From Chitinimonas prasina (GTDB taxonomy: Bacteria > Pseudomonadota > Gammaproteobacteria > Burkholderiales > Chitinimonadaceae): DNA of 64,000 nt. Under the pieces are notes generated by a model. It worked only from the letters and a program-made list of their open reading frames with translations, made no database searches and had not been told where the DNA came from. Both the position numbers and the translations under genes were made by a program. The stretch spans positions 124,001-188,000 of the forward strand of contig NZ_BSOG01000007.1 of the NCBI RefSeq assembly GCF_030160395.1, read 5' to 3'. Below are positions 36,123-45,471 of this stretch, piece after piece; the first letter of the stretch is position 1, and each line of letters begins with the position of its first letter.

Positions 36123-36442
36123 GTGCGCGGGGCCAGGATGATGACGGTGGCGCCGGCCAGTACCAGGCCGACGCCAGCCCAATCCCAAGCGGTGGGGCGC
36201 AGGCCATCGACCAGCCATAGCCAGGCTAGTGCAGTCGCCACGTAAACCCCGCCGTAGGCAGCATAGACGCGGCCGCTGGCGGCCGGGTGCAGGCTAAGCA
36301 GCCAGACGAACAGGGCCAGGCACGCCGCTGCCGGCAACAGCAGCCAGGCTGGGCCGCGCTTGTGCAGCCACAGCATGGGCAGAAAGCAGCCCAGTATCTC
36401 GGCTATTGCGGTGAGCAGGTAGAGGCCCAAGGTCTGCAGCAT
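36119..36442 (-). CDS. ynfA: YnfA / UPF0060 family membrane protein
   Basis: A 107-residue protein with four transmembrane helices. Conserved patterns are [17 protein letters not shown] at the end of helix 1 and [16 protein letters not shown] in helix 3, both typical of UPF0060. It resembles small multidrug transporters in size, but function is not established. The ATG at 36442 lies one base after the ABC transporter stop and the stop overlaps truC, so it is sandwiched in a coupled operon. Confidence 0.92.
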   Translation of the reverse strand: MLQTLGLYLLTAIAEILGCFLPMLWLHKRGPAWLLLPAAACLALFVWLLSLHPAASGRVYAAYGGVYVATALAWLWLVDGLRPTAWDWAGVGLVLAGATVIILAPRT

Positions 36443-36443
36443 G

Positions 36444-38201
36444 CTAGTCGCCCAACTGCTGCAGCAGGTAGAGCCGTTGGTAGATGCCGCCTTCATGGGC
36501 CATCAGCGTCTCGTGCTGGCCTTGCTCGGCAATGCGGCCATGATTCAGCACCACGATGGTGTCCGCGTCGCGTATGGTGGAAAGCCGGTGGGCGATGGCA
36601 ATGACAGTGACCCTGCCACGCAGCTCGGTCAAGGCTTGTTGCACCACCTGTTCGGTTTCGCTGTCGATATGGGCGGTGGCTTCATCCAGGAACAATATGC
36701 GGGGTTTGCCTGCAAGTGCCCTGGCAATGGCAATCAACTGCTTCTGCCCGGTGGATAGGCGGGCGCCGCCTTCACCCAGGGGAGTGTCGTAGCCTTGCTC
36801 CAGGGCCAGGATAAAGTCGTGGCAACGGGCGGCACGGGCGGCGGTTTCGATTTCTGCGCTGCTGAGCGGCCTGCCCATGGCGATGTTCTCGCGTGCACTG
36901 GCGGCCAGCAAGAAGGGGTCTTGCGGCACCAGCCCCACGTCCGCGCGGAAGTCATCGTCGCTGAATTGCTGCAGCTCGATACCGTCTATGGCGATCAAGC
37001 CCTGTTGCTGGGTGTAAAAGCGCAGCAGCAGCGAGAGCAAGGTGGATTTGCCGCTGCCGGTGTGGCCGACGATACCGACAAATTGGCCTGCCTCTATGTG
37101 CAGGTTGAGATCGTGTATCACCGGGTTGTCGCTACTGTAGCCGAAGCCCAGTCCGCTGATGTTCACCTCGCCGTGGCTGATGCGGGCGTGCCCGCCCTGG
37201 GGCATCGGCTTGTGCTCCTGTAGCAGGGTGTTGACCCTGGAGGCGGCTACTACCGCTTGCTGCAGCTGGCTGAACTGCAAGGTAATCTGGATCAGCGGAT
37301 CCACCACCCGACCGATATAGCTGACAAAGGCATACAGGATACCTACCTCCAGCCCGCCCAGCGCCCGCTGGCTGAAGCTATGGATCACCACCACCAGCAG
37401 GATCACGTTGAGCAGGTCCAGCATGGGCCGCAGCAGCCAGGCATTGGCACGCAGCTCAGCCATGCGGGCGCGGAAATGCTGCCGATTGGTATCGCCAAAG
37501 CGCAGGCCAAAACGGCTTTCGGCATTGCTGGCCTGCAGGACTGCCATGCCGGCAATGCTCTCTGCTACCTGGGCATTGATATCGCTGCGCAGCTCGCGGG
37601 CGCGGCTGACAGCCGGTGCGCTGAAGCGCTGGTAGAACCAGACGATGATGACTACGGCCGGCAGCAGCACGATGACGATCAGCATCAGGCGCCAATCCAG
37701 CCAGGCCATGGCAACGAGCGCACCCAGCACCACGATGCTGCTGTCCAGCATGACGAACAGCACCTGCACGTAGAGGTTCTTGACTTGCTCGGTGTCGTTG
37801 GTGACGCGGCTGACCAACTGACCGGTGATAGCCTTGTCGAAAAAGGCCATGGGTAGCCGCAGCACATGGCCGTAGACCTGCTCGCGCAGCCGTTTTACCG
37901 AGCGCATGGCCACGCCAGCCAGCCGGGTGAGCTGCAGGTAGCGCAGCACGCTGGCTACCCAGCCGGTCAGCAGAATACCTATCAGCAAGCCGCTAATGGC
38001 CGGCCAGTCCAGCACCCTGGGCAGCAGGTACTGGTCGATGAAATATTTACCCAACAGTGGCCCCAGGGCTTCCAGGCCGGCTGCAACAATCAGCCAGAAG
38101 CAGCCCCACCATAGGTTGTGGTGTTCGGGTGCTGCGGCCTGCCGCAGCAAGGCAATGGCCTGCCGGGTATTGGCGGCGGAGAGCGGGTTAGAGGGCGTCA
38201 A
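36444..38201 (-). CDS. mdlB: Heterodimeric ABC exporter, MdlB-type half
   Basis: A 585-residue half-transporter: six helices (about 1-310), then an ATPase. Walker A is GHTGSGKST, the signature is a degenerate LSTGQKQ, and Walker B has the catalytic Glu ([12 protein letters not shown]). The start is a TTG at 38201 with GGAGG six bases upstream; it lies 14 bases inside the previous gene. The longer frame has no matching homology. It pairs with the MdlA-type half. The substrate is unknown; relatives export drugs or lipids. Confidence 0.88.
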   Translation of the reverse strand: MTPSNPLSAANTRQAIALLRQAAAPEHHNLWWGCFWLIVAAGLEALGPLLGKYFIDQYLLPRVLDWPAISGLLIGILLTGWVASVLRYLQLTRLAGVAMRSVKRLREQVYGHVLRLPMAFFDKAITGQLVSRVTNDTEQVKNLYVQVLFVMLDSSIVVLGALVAMAWLDWRLMLIVIVLLPAVVIIVWFYQRFSAPAVSRARELRSDINAQVAESIAGMAVLQASNAESRFGLRFGDTNRQHFRARMAELRANAWLLRPMLDLLNVILLVVVIHSFSQRALGGLEVGILYAFVSYIGRVVDPLIQITLQFSQLQQAVVAASRVNTLLQEHKPMPQGGHARISHGEVNISGLGFGYSSDNPVIHDLNLHIEAGQFVGIVGHTGSGKSTLLSLLLRFYTQQQGLIAIDGIELQQFSDDDFRADVGLVPQDPFLLAASARENIAMGRPLSSAEIETAARAARCHDFILALEQGYDTPLGEGGARLSTGQKQLIAIARALAGKPRILFLDEATAHIDSETEQVVQQALTELRGRVTVIAIAHRLSTIRDADTIVVLNHGRIAEQGQHETLMAHEGGIYQRLYLLQQLGD

Positions 38202-39930
38202 GACTGGCCTCCAGTTGCTGATAGCGCCATTGGCTGGCGTACCAGCCATCCTGCAGCAACAGGTCGGCGTGGTGGCCGGTTTCGGTAATCCGGCCGTGCT
38301 TGAGCACCAGTATCTGGTCGGCATCCATCACGGCACTGAGCCGGTGGCTGACAATGATGACGGTGCGGTTCAGGCGCTGGTCGCGCAAGTGGCCCAGGAT
38401 ATCGGTTTCGGTCTGGGTATCGACGGCAGACAGCGCATCATCCAGCAGCAGCAGCGGGGCATCGGCCAGCAGGGCGCGAGCGATAGCCACACGCTGGCGC
38501 TGGCCCCCCGAGAGGGTGACGCCACGCTCGCCCACTGGGGTGTCATAGCCCTGTGGAAAGCGCAGTATGTCTTCGTGCACCGAGGCCAGCCGGGCAACCT
38601 GCTCGATCTCGGCGCGGCTGGCATCAGGCTTGGCCAGGGCGATGTTGTCGGCCACGCTGGCAGAGAACAGGAAGGGTTCCTGCGGCACCCAGGCTATGGC
38701 GCCATGCAGGGCTTCCAGCTGGTAGTCGGCGAGGGCATGGCCGCCCCAGAACAAGCTGCCGCTGTGCTGGGCGTACTGGCGCAGTATCAGTCGCACGATG
38801 CTGGATTTGCCCGCACCGGTGGGGCCGACCAGGCCCAGGGTCTGGCCGGGCAGCAGGCAGAAGCTGATGTCGCTGAGCGCTTCGGCCTGCTGGCCCGGGT
38901 AACGCAATTGCACGCCATCGAGCCGCAGCGGGCCTGGCTCGACCTTGGTCACCTTGCCTGTGTCGGTGATGGTAAGCGGGGCATCCAGTATCGGTTGCAG
39001 CCTGCTCCAGGCTGCTCGGCCGCGTTCTATCAGCGACATGACCCAGCCGGCGGCAAACATGGGCCAGATAAGCTGGCCCAGATACATGCTGAAGGCAGTC
39101 AGCAGGCCCACGGTCAGCTCGCCTTGCCAGACCAGATAACCGCCAACGCCCAGCGTCAGCCCAACGGCGGCAACCAGGGTCAGGCCCACGGCGGGCTCAT
39201 AGGCAGCCTCCCAGCGCTGCGCCCGCAGGCTGGCCTCGGCGGCGTGCTCGGCCAGCTCGCTGAACTGCTGTGCACTACGTGCCTCCAGCCCCAGGGCGCG
39301 CAAGGTCCGCACCCCAGCCAGGGTTTCCTGTACGTGGTCGTTCAGGTCGGAGAAGCGGGTAAGCGAGTCATGGCTGGCGCGATGTATCTGGTTGGAGATA
39401 TACCAGAAAGCCAAAGCCATCAGCGGGAAGGGCGCCAGAGCGGCAGCGGCCAGGTGCCAGTCCACGCCTAGGGTCATCATGGCCAGCACCATCAGCAGGG
39501 TGAGCGTGCCGTCAAATCCAGCCAGCATGGCTTCGCCGGCCGCCATTTCGACCGCATCGACATCGTTGGTCGCCAGGGCCATCAGATCGCCGGTACGCTG
39601 TTGCTGGTAGAAGCTGGGGCCCTGCAGGCTAAGCCGTTGGTAGAGCTGGGTGCGCAGTTGCACACCCAACTGGTAGCTGGCGGCAAACAGCTGCAAGCGC
39701 CAGCCTACCCGCAGAAAGTAGATGCCCATGCCGGCCAGCAACAGGCTGCCCAATTGCCAGAGCAAGGCATTGCCATGCAATTGGCCGGCTACCAGGCCGT
39801 CAACGATCGCGCCCACTTGGCGGGGGATAAAGACGGTCAGTACGCCTACGCCCATTAGCATCAGGGCCGACAGCACATAGGGGCGCCAATGCTGGCGTAT
39901 AAACTGGGCGATCAGCCGCGATAATGGCAT
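38188..39930 (-). CDS. mdlA: Heterodimeric ABC exporter, MdlA-type half
   Basis: A 580-residue half-transporter with six N-terminal helices (IRQHWRPYVLSALMLMGVGV at the first) and an ATPase domain. Walker A is GPTGAGKSS and the signature is a canonical [15 protein letters not shown]. Walker B reads LLLLDDALSAVD, so the catalytic Glu is replaced by Asp, as in the degenerate half of heterodimers such as MdlA. It leads a four-gene unit (mdlA-mdlB-ynfA-truC). No regulator is adjacent. Confidence 0.88.
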   Translation of the reverse strand: MPLSRLIAQFIRQHWRPYVLSALMLMGVGVLTVFIPRQVGAIVDGLVAGQLHGNALLWQLGSLLLAGMGIYFLRVGWRLQLFAASYQLGVQLRTQLYQRLSLQGPSFYQQQRTGDLMALATNDVDAVEMAAGEAMLAGFDGTLTLLMVLAMMTLGVDWHLAAAALAPFPLMALAFWYISNQIHRASHDSLTRFSDLNDHVQETLAGVRTLRALGLEARSAQQFSELAEHAAEASLRAQRWEAAYEPAVGLTLVAAVGLTLGVGGYLVWQGELTVGLLTAFSMYLGQLIWPMFAAGWVMSLIERGRAAWSRLQPILDAPLTITDTGKVTKVEPGPLRLDGVQLRYPGQQAEALSDISFCLLPGQTLGLVGPTGAGKSSIVRLILRQYAQHSGSLFWGGHALADYQLEALHGAIAWVPQEPFLFSASVADNIALAKPDASRAEIEQVARLASVHEDILRFPQGYDTPVGERGVTLSGGQRQRVAIARALLADAPLLLLDDALSAVDTQTETDILGHLRDQRLNRTVIIVSHRLSAVMDADQILVLKHGRITETGHHADLLLQDGWYASQWRYQQLEASLDAL

Positions 39931-40138
39931 GCCGGGAATACCGTGATGGCTCGGGAAGGGTGGTCGATTCTAACGGGGCTGGCGCGAGAAGGCATGCACG
40001 GTTGCGACAAAATGCTGGCGGTTGTCTATTAGGCGCACCCAGCGGGGTGTCTTGTGAGCATCCTGGTCGGCCACGGCATGGTGGTGCGTGGTTGCTGGCA
40101 CCTGGAGAGGGTTTTGGCCGGACGCCTGCCAAAAGCAC

Positions 40139-40162
40139 AACGGCACCCCTGGGGGTGCCGTT
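40139..40162 (-). terminator. Terminator after the IF-1 paralogue
   Basis: AACGGCACCCC and GGGGTGCCGTT form a perfect 11-bp stem with a two-base loop. On the minus strand CTTTT follows shortly. It lies 23 bases past the infA stop. Confidence 0.85.
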
Positions 40163-40185
40163 GGCGTGACCAGCTACCTGGCGGT

Positions 40186-40461
40186 TTAGCGCCGGTTGAA
40201 CTGGCCAGGACGGCGTTGACCACCGCCGCCACCTGCGCGCTCATCCTTGTGGCGGAAGCTGACGCGGGCCTTGGTCAGGTCGTAGGGCGACAGTTCCACG
40301 GTCACCTTGTCGCCTTCGAGGATGCGGATGCGGTGCATGCGCATCTTGCCCGAAACGTAGGCGATCAGCTCCATGCCGTTTTCCAGTTTCACGCGAAAGC
40401 GGGTATCCGGCAGGACTTCCGATACCGTACCTTCCATTTCAATCAGTTCTTCCTTGGCCAT
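40186..40461 (-). CDS. infA: Translation initiation factor IF-1 paralogue with C-terminal tail
   Basis: An S1/OB-fold protein that binds the ribosomal A-site during initiation. The first 70 residues match IF-1 ([28 protein letters not shown]). The length is 91 instead of 72 because of a Gly/Arg-rich tail ([16 protein letters not shown]). Betaproteobacteria often carry such an extended second IF-1 besides the one in the ribosomal-protein operon. The ATG follows GGAG. A CCGAGGC-AAGCC-GCCTCGG hairpin lies in the leader at 40477-40495, near the ribosome site. Confidence 0.92.
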   Translation of the reverse strand: MAKEELIEMEGTVSEVLPDTRFRVKLENGMELIAYVSGKMRMHRIRILEGDKVTVELSPYDLTKARVSFRHKDERAGGGGGQRRPGQFNRR

Positions 40462-40917
40462 GCATTACTCCAGTGCCGAGGCAAGCCGCCTCGGTGGGGG
40501 ATAGGGTACTGTAGGGCACTCCGGCAGCCTCGATTCGTCGTACCCTCAAGGAGTAGGCCGAGATGGGCGGGCACCTGGCGGTGACGACCATTTCGTTCCA
40601 AGGCGGCGTTACTCGTGAAAACCATTTCCGCGCATATCTAGCCTATGCAGCATTGAAAATAGTCATTCGCGCCTCGCCTCGCGTAGAAACCGAGATTGCT
40701 GGATGGACCCTGTAAAGCGGACTAAATCAGCCCGTGTGCGCGGCACAGCGCGGCGTTGCGGCGTACGGCGCAACACTGCCCAAACGGAGCACAGTCCGAC
40801 ACTATACAGGTTTATACGGCAAGGGCCGTAGCTGCTGGCTGAACGGCATGTCGGCAAGCCTGCAGAATGCGGCGGAGAAGGCGCGTGCCGAGCGTACAGG
40901 CTAGCCTGGCAGGTCAG
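40462..40917. other. 456-bp stretch without a credible gene
   Basis: Holds the infA leader and promoter region (minus strand) and the region past the barrel-protein gene. The only clear structure is the 7-bp hairpin CCGAGGC/GCCTCGG at 40477-40495. The remainder (about 40620-40910) has short inverted segments (GCGCGGC, GTTGCGGCG) but no readable tRNA, ncRNA or terminator. Nothing else could be supported. Confidence 0.6.
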
Positions 40918-41679
40918 TCAGAATCGCAGGTTCAGGCCGGCAACCGGGCCGGAAGTAAAGTCTGAAATGCTGCTGGTGTAGCGGCCGCCCGCGCTATCGG
41001 CCAAGGGAAAGCGGTGTACCGTCAGCTTCTGCATGCGGTAGCCGAACAGGCCGGAGACGCTGGAGAGCCCGGGGCTGATGCCCGCCAGGTTGTAGGTCAG
41101 CCCCACCTCGCTGACAAAGTAGCGGGTGCTGAGCGAGCCAGGCAGGCTGCTGGTATGGGTCTTCAGCGCGCCTATGGCGGCGCCGCCGTAGAGGGCCAGG
41201 TGGGTGTCCAGTGGCGCGGCGCCGCTGACAGACAGGGTGGGGCCATCTATCTGTACCGCATCCCACAGCAGGCGCTTGTAACCCACGCCGACATTGAACT
41301 GGGGGGCGAAAAAATAGCCCAGGTTGATGTCCTGTTCCCGGCGTGAGGCATAGAGGGTACTCAGGTTGTCATTGAAGCGGAACTCACGCTCCATGGCGGC
41401 CGATCCATTCAGTATCCAGTTGCCGTAACGGAGCGACAGTGTCGGTATCGGCACGATCTCCGCATCGGAGCGCATCTTGGCTACCACCTGCCGTTGTGGC
41501 TGGCTGCCATTGCCTGGCAGGTAACTGGCGTAGGGGAAGCTGTTGGCTTCCCACTCATTGGACCAGAGCCGGATGCCGGTGCTGATGGACCAGGTGGCTT
41601 CCTCGGCCTGGGCTGGCAGAGCCAGCAGCAGGATGGTGAGAGTGGGCAGCGAGCAGCTGAATGGGGTAGGACGTGGCAT
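40918..41679 (-). CDS. Outer-membrane beta-barrel protein, unrecognised
   Basis: A 253-residue exported protein (signal peptide TILLLALPAQA). Alternating beta strands rich in Tyr, Gly and Arg follow, ending in GPVAGLNLRF; the terminal Phe is the BAM recognition pattern. About 8-10 strands are expected. The region YGGAAIGALKTHTS and the closing LFGYRMQKLTVHRF resemble strand-turn-strand units of small barrels such as the OmpW group. The function is unknown. It diverges from the Crp/Fnr regulator, which might control it. Confidence 0.72.
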   Translation of the reverse strand: MPRPTPFSCSLPTLTILLLALPAQAEEATWSISTGIRLWSNEWEANSFPYASYLPGNGSQPQRQVVAKMRSDAEIVPIPTLSLRYGNWILNGSAAMEREFRFNDNLSTLYASRREQDINLGYFFAPQFNVGVGYKRLLWDAVQIDGPTLSVSGAAPLDTHLALYGGAAIGALKTHTSSLPGSLSTRYFVSEVGLTYNLAGISPGLSSVSGLFGYRMQKLTVHRFPLADSAGGRYTSSISDFTSGPVAGLNLRF

Positions 41680-41845
41680 GTAGAACCTGATGGATACCGA
41701 TGGGGAGGGACTGCCGCCTTGCGCTGGCGCCCAGGCGATGGTGACCCTGGGTGCCTTGCCGGCCTGCGCGGTTGCAGGCCGTGGTCCGCCAAGGTGCCGT
41801 TGGCGTTAAGATGATGGTACCCGAACCGTCTGGATGGAATAAATA

Positions 41846-42544
41846 GTGCAACCGATCTCGCTGCGCGAAATGTTGGCGCGCAACACCCTGTTTGCCGACT
41901 TGCACGACGAGGAATTGGACGCACTGGTAGCACGCATGTCGCTGATGGAGGTCAGGGCGCGGGATGCCGTGTTCCTGCAAGGCGATGCTGGGGATCGCTT
42001 CTATGCCGTGCTGCGCGGCGTACTCAAGGTGGTGGCCAGCAATGAGGAAGGGCAGGAGACCGTCTTGTCGCTGCTGGATGCCGGTACTACATTTGGCGAA
42101 ATTGCCCTGCTGGACGGGAAGTGCCGCAGCGCCACGGTGATATGCAGCAGTCGTGCGGAGCTGGCCTATATAGACCGGCAGGGTTTCCTGGCCTTTCTGG
42201 CGCAGCATCCAGCCGTGCGCGATAAGCTGATGGTGGCCCTGTGCCAGCGTATCCGTACCTTGACCGAGCGGGTAGAGCACCTGTCTGTGCTTGACGTACC
42301 TGCACGTCTGTCGCGTACCTTGCTGTTCTTGGCCTCTGCCCATGGAACCGAGCTGCAGGGCAGGCATTATCTGCAACTGCGGGTGTCGCAGGGCGAGTTG
42401 GGCGGCATGGTGGGCGCCACCCGGGAGAGTGTGAACAAATTGCTGCGCAGCTGGGATGAGGCTGGCCTGATCGCGGTGGTAGACGGGCGCATACAGATAC
42501 TCAAGCCTGAGGACTTGCAGCGACTGGGCATGACCGGGGCCTAG
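41846..42544 (+). CDS. Crp/Fnr family transcriptional regulator
   Basis: A 232-residue regulator with a cyclic-nucleotide-type beta-roll (about 15-130: LQGDAGDRFYAVLRGVLKV, GTTFGEIALLDGKCRSATV) and a helix-turn-helix near residues 175-200 (VSQGELGGMVGATRESVNKLL). FGEIALL plus R-S-A-T keeps the residues that hold the phosphate and ribose of cAMP in CRP. No N-terminal cysteine cluster is present, so it is not FNR-like. It starts with GTG. A cyclase gene lies two genes downstream, so it may respond to that product; this is inference. Confidence 0.88.
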   Translation: MQPISLREMLARNTLFADLHDEELDALVARMSLMEVRARDAVFLQGDAGDRFYAVLRGVLKVVASNEEGQETVLSLLDAGTTFGEIALLDGKCRSATVICSSRAELAYIDRQGFLAFLAQHPAVRDKLMVALCQRIRTLTERVEHLSVLDVPARLSRTLLFLASAHGTELQGRHYLQLRVSQGELGGMVGATRESVNKLLRSWDEAGLIAVVDGRIQILKPEDLQRLGMTGA

Positions 42545-42578
42545 CGTCAGGCGAAGCAGGCTCTAAGGAGAGATGGGC

Positions 42579-43298
42579 ATGAAAAGGCGGGGAATGCGCC
42601 ATGTACCAATAACGGTGGCTGCAGGCCTGTGGGCGGCAGCCGGCCTGGGTCATGCAATGGCGTGCAGCATCGTGATCGACCCCAGCTCCAGTGACCGTTA
42701 CCACAACCAGGCACCCTGCGCTGGCAAGGACAGATTGCGCCTGGAGCAGGGCGAGCTGGTGATTGCACCGCATGGCTTTGTGTCACTGAGCATTGCGGCA
42801 CCTACGGGCAGCAAGCCAGCTCGGCTGCGCTGCGATGGCTGGAGTGACCGGCCCTTGGTCTTGCGCCTGCAGGCCGGAGCGGGTTGGCAATCGCGGCTGG
42901 CATCGGCCGGTTGCGAATGGCGCGGTGATCAGTTGCGGTGCGGCAAGGAGGCGGCGCCGGTATGCGTGGTGGAGTCCATCGTACCTTTGCGGCAACGTGC
43001 CAGCGTGGCCGCCACCGTACAACTGCGTTCGATCGCGGCCAGCAAACCCGGTGACGACGATGTGCTTGCCGCCTGGATGCAGGGCCAGGTGGCAGTATTG
43101 GATCTGTGCCGGCAAAAGCAGGGCCTGCAATGGCCTCTAAACCTGGTCCTCCGTTATCAAGCCAAGCAGGGCTTTGCCGCCACGGCGGAGAATGATGCCG
43201 CGCTGGCGAGCTGCGTGCTGCATCGCTTGGCCCTGCAGCAGCCTGCCTTGGCGGGCGAGGCGGAATACACCATCCAATGGCGCGTCGAAGCGCCGTGA
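42579..43298 (+). CDS. Secreted cysteine-rich protein, unrecognised
   Basis: A 239-residue protein with a signal peptide (VAAGLWAAAGLGHA) followed by CSIVIDP. Mature cysteines are spread along the chain (for example C-AGKD, RLRC-DG, GC-EWRGDQLRC, VCVVES, DLC, SC), suggesting several disulphides. The ATG at 42579 is 8 bases after AAGGAG; the ATG at 42573 is too close to it. Its end overlaps the cyclase gene by 22 bp, so the two are coupled. It may be the periplasmic partner of the cyclase sensor domain; this is inference. Confidence 0.7.
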   Translation: MKRRGMRHVPITVAAGLWAAAGLGHAMACSIVIDPSSSDRYHNQAPCAGKDRLRLEQGELVIAPHGFVSLSIAAPTGSKPARLRCDGWSDRPLVLRLQAGAGWQSRLASAGCEWRGDQLRCGKEAAPVCVVESIVPLRQRASVAATVQLRSIAASKPGDDDVLAAWMQGQVAVLDLCRQKQGLQWPLNLVLRYQAKQGFAATAENDAALASCVLHRLALQQPALAGEAEYTIQWRVEAP

Positions 43299-45334
43299 TC
43301 GCGGCAACGCGCCGGGCGCTATGCCTGGCGTTGCCCCTGAGCCGGCCACGCTGGTGGCTGGCCGCGCTATGGTTGGCGGCCCTGGCGGCCGGCGCCAGCC
43401 TCGTGTTGGAGTGGCGATGGCTGGATACGGTTTTCTATGACCGGGTACTGGCCGCCAATCAGCGGCAGGCATCGCCCTTGACGCAGCGGGTGGTGTTTGA
43501 TGCCGATATCCCGCACTCGGTATCCCGCGAGCAGTCTCTGACCCTGCAGGCGCTGGCGGTGGAGCGGCTGGTCGCCATGGGCGCGCGCTCGGTCGTGCTG
43601 GATGCCCAGATTGCCCTGCGCAATCGTCGCGCCCAGGATTTTGTTGCCTGTCTGCCGACAGGTGAACCGCCTCGAATATGCACCCTGCTGGGGGAGCAGG
43701 CCTGCCAGACACTGGCCGGCCGTAACCGCACAGCGCCGCTGGATATGGATGCAGCTGCGCAGCGGGCATTGATACTGCCCACCCCGCTGTCTGACCGCCA
43801 GCCGCCGCCCCACGCCTGGTTGTTTGGTGCTGCCGACGGCGTGCGCATGGTGCAACCTACCCTGCCACTGGGGGCAGATGGGCTGATACGCCATATGGCT
43901 ACGGATGCCGGTAGCTTGCTTGGGGCGTTTGCCATGCCGTCCCCTAATACGGCTGGCCTGTTGGCCTTGCGCTTTGGCGATGCCGGCAGGATTACCCCGC
44001 TGCCGCTAAGCCAATTGGCTGCTTGCGAAACCAGGCTCTGGCAAGCGCTGTCACCCCAGGTGCAGGGGCGCCATGTGGTGCTGCAGCTGACCGATGAGCA
44101 AGGAGCGGAAGACGTACATATGGTGCCCACTGGCCCCGGGGGCAGCGTGGCTTTGCGCTCGGGTGGCCGCTTGATTGAGGACGGCCTGGCCACCTTGCTG
44201 CAGGGTGATGGCCCCAGGCTGCTGCCCTGGCCGTGGTTGATGCTGCTGGGACTGCTGATGCTGGCAGGCTGGATCGCTGCCTGCTGCTATCTGCGTGCCC
44301 GGTGGCTGGGCCTGCTGGCGCTTGCGCTGGGTGGGGCGGCCTGGTTGATGGCGCCGCTGGCCTACCCTTATGCCCTGCTGCCCTGGACAACCTTGCTGAT
44401 AGCCCTGCTGGTGGCGGGCAGTGTCTGCCATGCCGGGCATCTTTACCTGCGCACTCGCCAGAACAGTGTGCTGGCGCGCTTTCTGCCGCCGCAGGTGCGC
44501 CATCTGCTGCTGGCGGATACGCCACTGGCCAAGCAGGGGCAGCAGGTGGAGGCCGTGGTGCTGATGAGCGATCTGGCGGATTACGCCAGCCTGACCCGCC
44601 AGTTGCCCTCCGCCTTGGCCGTATTCGATTTCATCAACGACTACCTGACCCAGGTTACCGCAGGCATGCAGCTTGAGCATGGTGCCTGGCTGGAGTCCTA
44701 TATGGGCGATATGGTGTGCTACTACTGGCCAGACCTGGATGGTGGCGAGAGGCACTGCGACGGTGTGCAGGCACTACAAGCCGCTGTGGCACTCTTGCAT
44801 CGGCAACAGGCATGGTTGAAGGCCTTGCCCCAACGACTGCCGACTAGCATGCCGCTGGCGCAGCGTGAGCAATTGGCGGCCAGGTTGTTTGCCGGGGTGG
44901 CGCTGACGCGGGGCAAGGTCTGCATGGGCGAGATCGGGCCGGAAGGCGGCATACGCAAGTTTGGCATCATCGGCGATCCGCTCAACCTCGTGGCTCGGCT
45001 GGAAGCGTTGACCCGGCATTTCTCGGCCAGATTGATCGTTACGGCGGACATGCTGCCTGCCGCCAGTCGTCTGGGCCTGCAGCCGCGCCTGTTGGCCCAG
45101 TTGCAACTGAAGGGGCGGCAGGGGTGTCTGGCGGCGTGGGCCTTGCATCTGCAGGACGAAGCGGTGGACCTGGCAGCAGTAGCCGCCTGGGATGCCTGGC
45201 GCCAGGATTTCGAGGCCGGCGGCGAACCTGCTCCACCACCGCAGTTCGACCAGGATGCCGCCACCCTGCGCCGCTGGCGCCAGGCCGGCTGGTGGGACAC
45301 CGACCAGGCCTGCTACCTGCTGGAGCAGAAGTAG
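43277..45334 (+). CDS. CHASE2 sensor / class III nucleotide cyclase
   Basis: A 685-residue transmembrane enzyme: one N-terminal helix, a periplasmic CHASE2 domain (about 45-310), two to three helices (about 315-385), then a class III cyclase domain (about 420-620). The metal Asp is in VLMSDLADYASLT and a second metal Asp in YMGDMVCYYW. KFGIIGDPLNLVARLE supplies the Lys, Asp, Asn and Arg of the catalytic site, so it looks active. The conserved Lys and the following Asp favour ATP (cAMP), but this is not certain. The caspase-like gene follows 137 bp later. Confidence 0.9.
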   Translation: MARRSAVIAATRRALCLALPLSRPRWWLAALWLAALAAGASLVLEWRWLDTVFYDRVLAANQRQASPLTQRVVFDADIPHSVSREQSLTLQALAVERLVAMGARSVVLDAQIALRNRRAQDFVACLPTGEPPRICTLLGEQACQTLAGRNRTAPLDMDAAAQRALILPTPLSDRQPPPHAWLFGAADGVRMVQPTLPLGADGLIRHMATDAGSLLGAFAMPSPNTAGLLALRFGDAGRITPLPLSQLAACETRLWQALSPQVQGRHVVLQLTDEQGAEDVHMVPTGPGGSVALRSGGRLIEDGLATLLQGDGPRLLPWPWLMLLGLLMLAGWIAACCYLRARWLGLLALALGGAAWLMAPLAYPYALLPWTTLLIALLVAGSVCHAGHLYLRTRQNSVLARFLPPQVRHLLLADTPLAKQGQQVEAVVLMSDLADYASLTRQLPSALAVFDFINDYLTQVTAGMQLEHGAWLESYMGDMVCYYWPDLDGGERHCDGVQALQAAVALLHRQQAWLKALPQRLPTSMPLAQREQLAARLFAGVALTRGKVCMGEIGPEGGIRKFGIIGDPLNLVARLEALTRHFSARLIVTADMLPAASRLGLQPRLLAQLQLKGRQGCLAAWALHLQDEAVDLAAVAAWDAWRQDFEAGGEPAPPPQFDQDAATLRRWRQAGWWDTDQACYLLEQK

Positions 45335-45379
45335 CGGCAGGCGATCCTGCGGCAGGCGACCCTGCACCAAGCGGACCTG
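45335..45379 (+). repeat. Three 15-bp tandem repeats after the cyclase stop
   Basis: CGGCAGGCGATCCTG and CGGCAGGCGACCCTG (45335-45364) are nearly identical; a third, weaker unit, CACCAAGCGGACCTG, follows. They begin with the base after the TAG. No coding meaning is seen. Confidence 0.7.
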
Positions 45380-45471
45380 CGGGAGAGAAGGGAGTGGGTC
45401 GTGTTAAAATCCACAAGAAGAAAAACACCTAATCCCTGTGGGATGTTGCCTGGGGTGTCTATTTGCCTACC

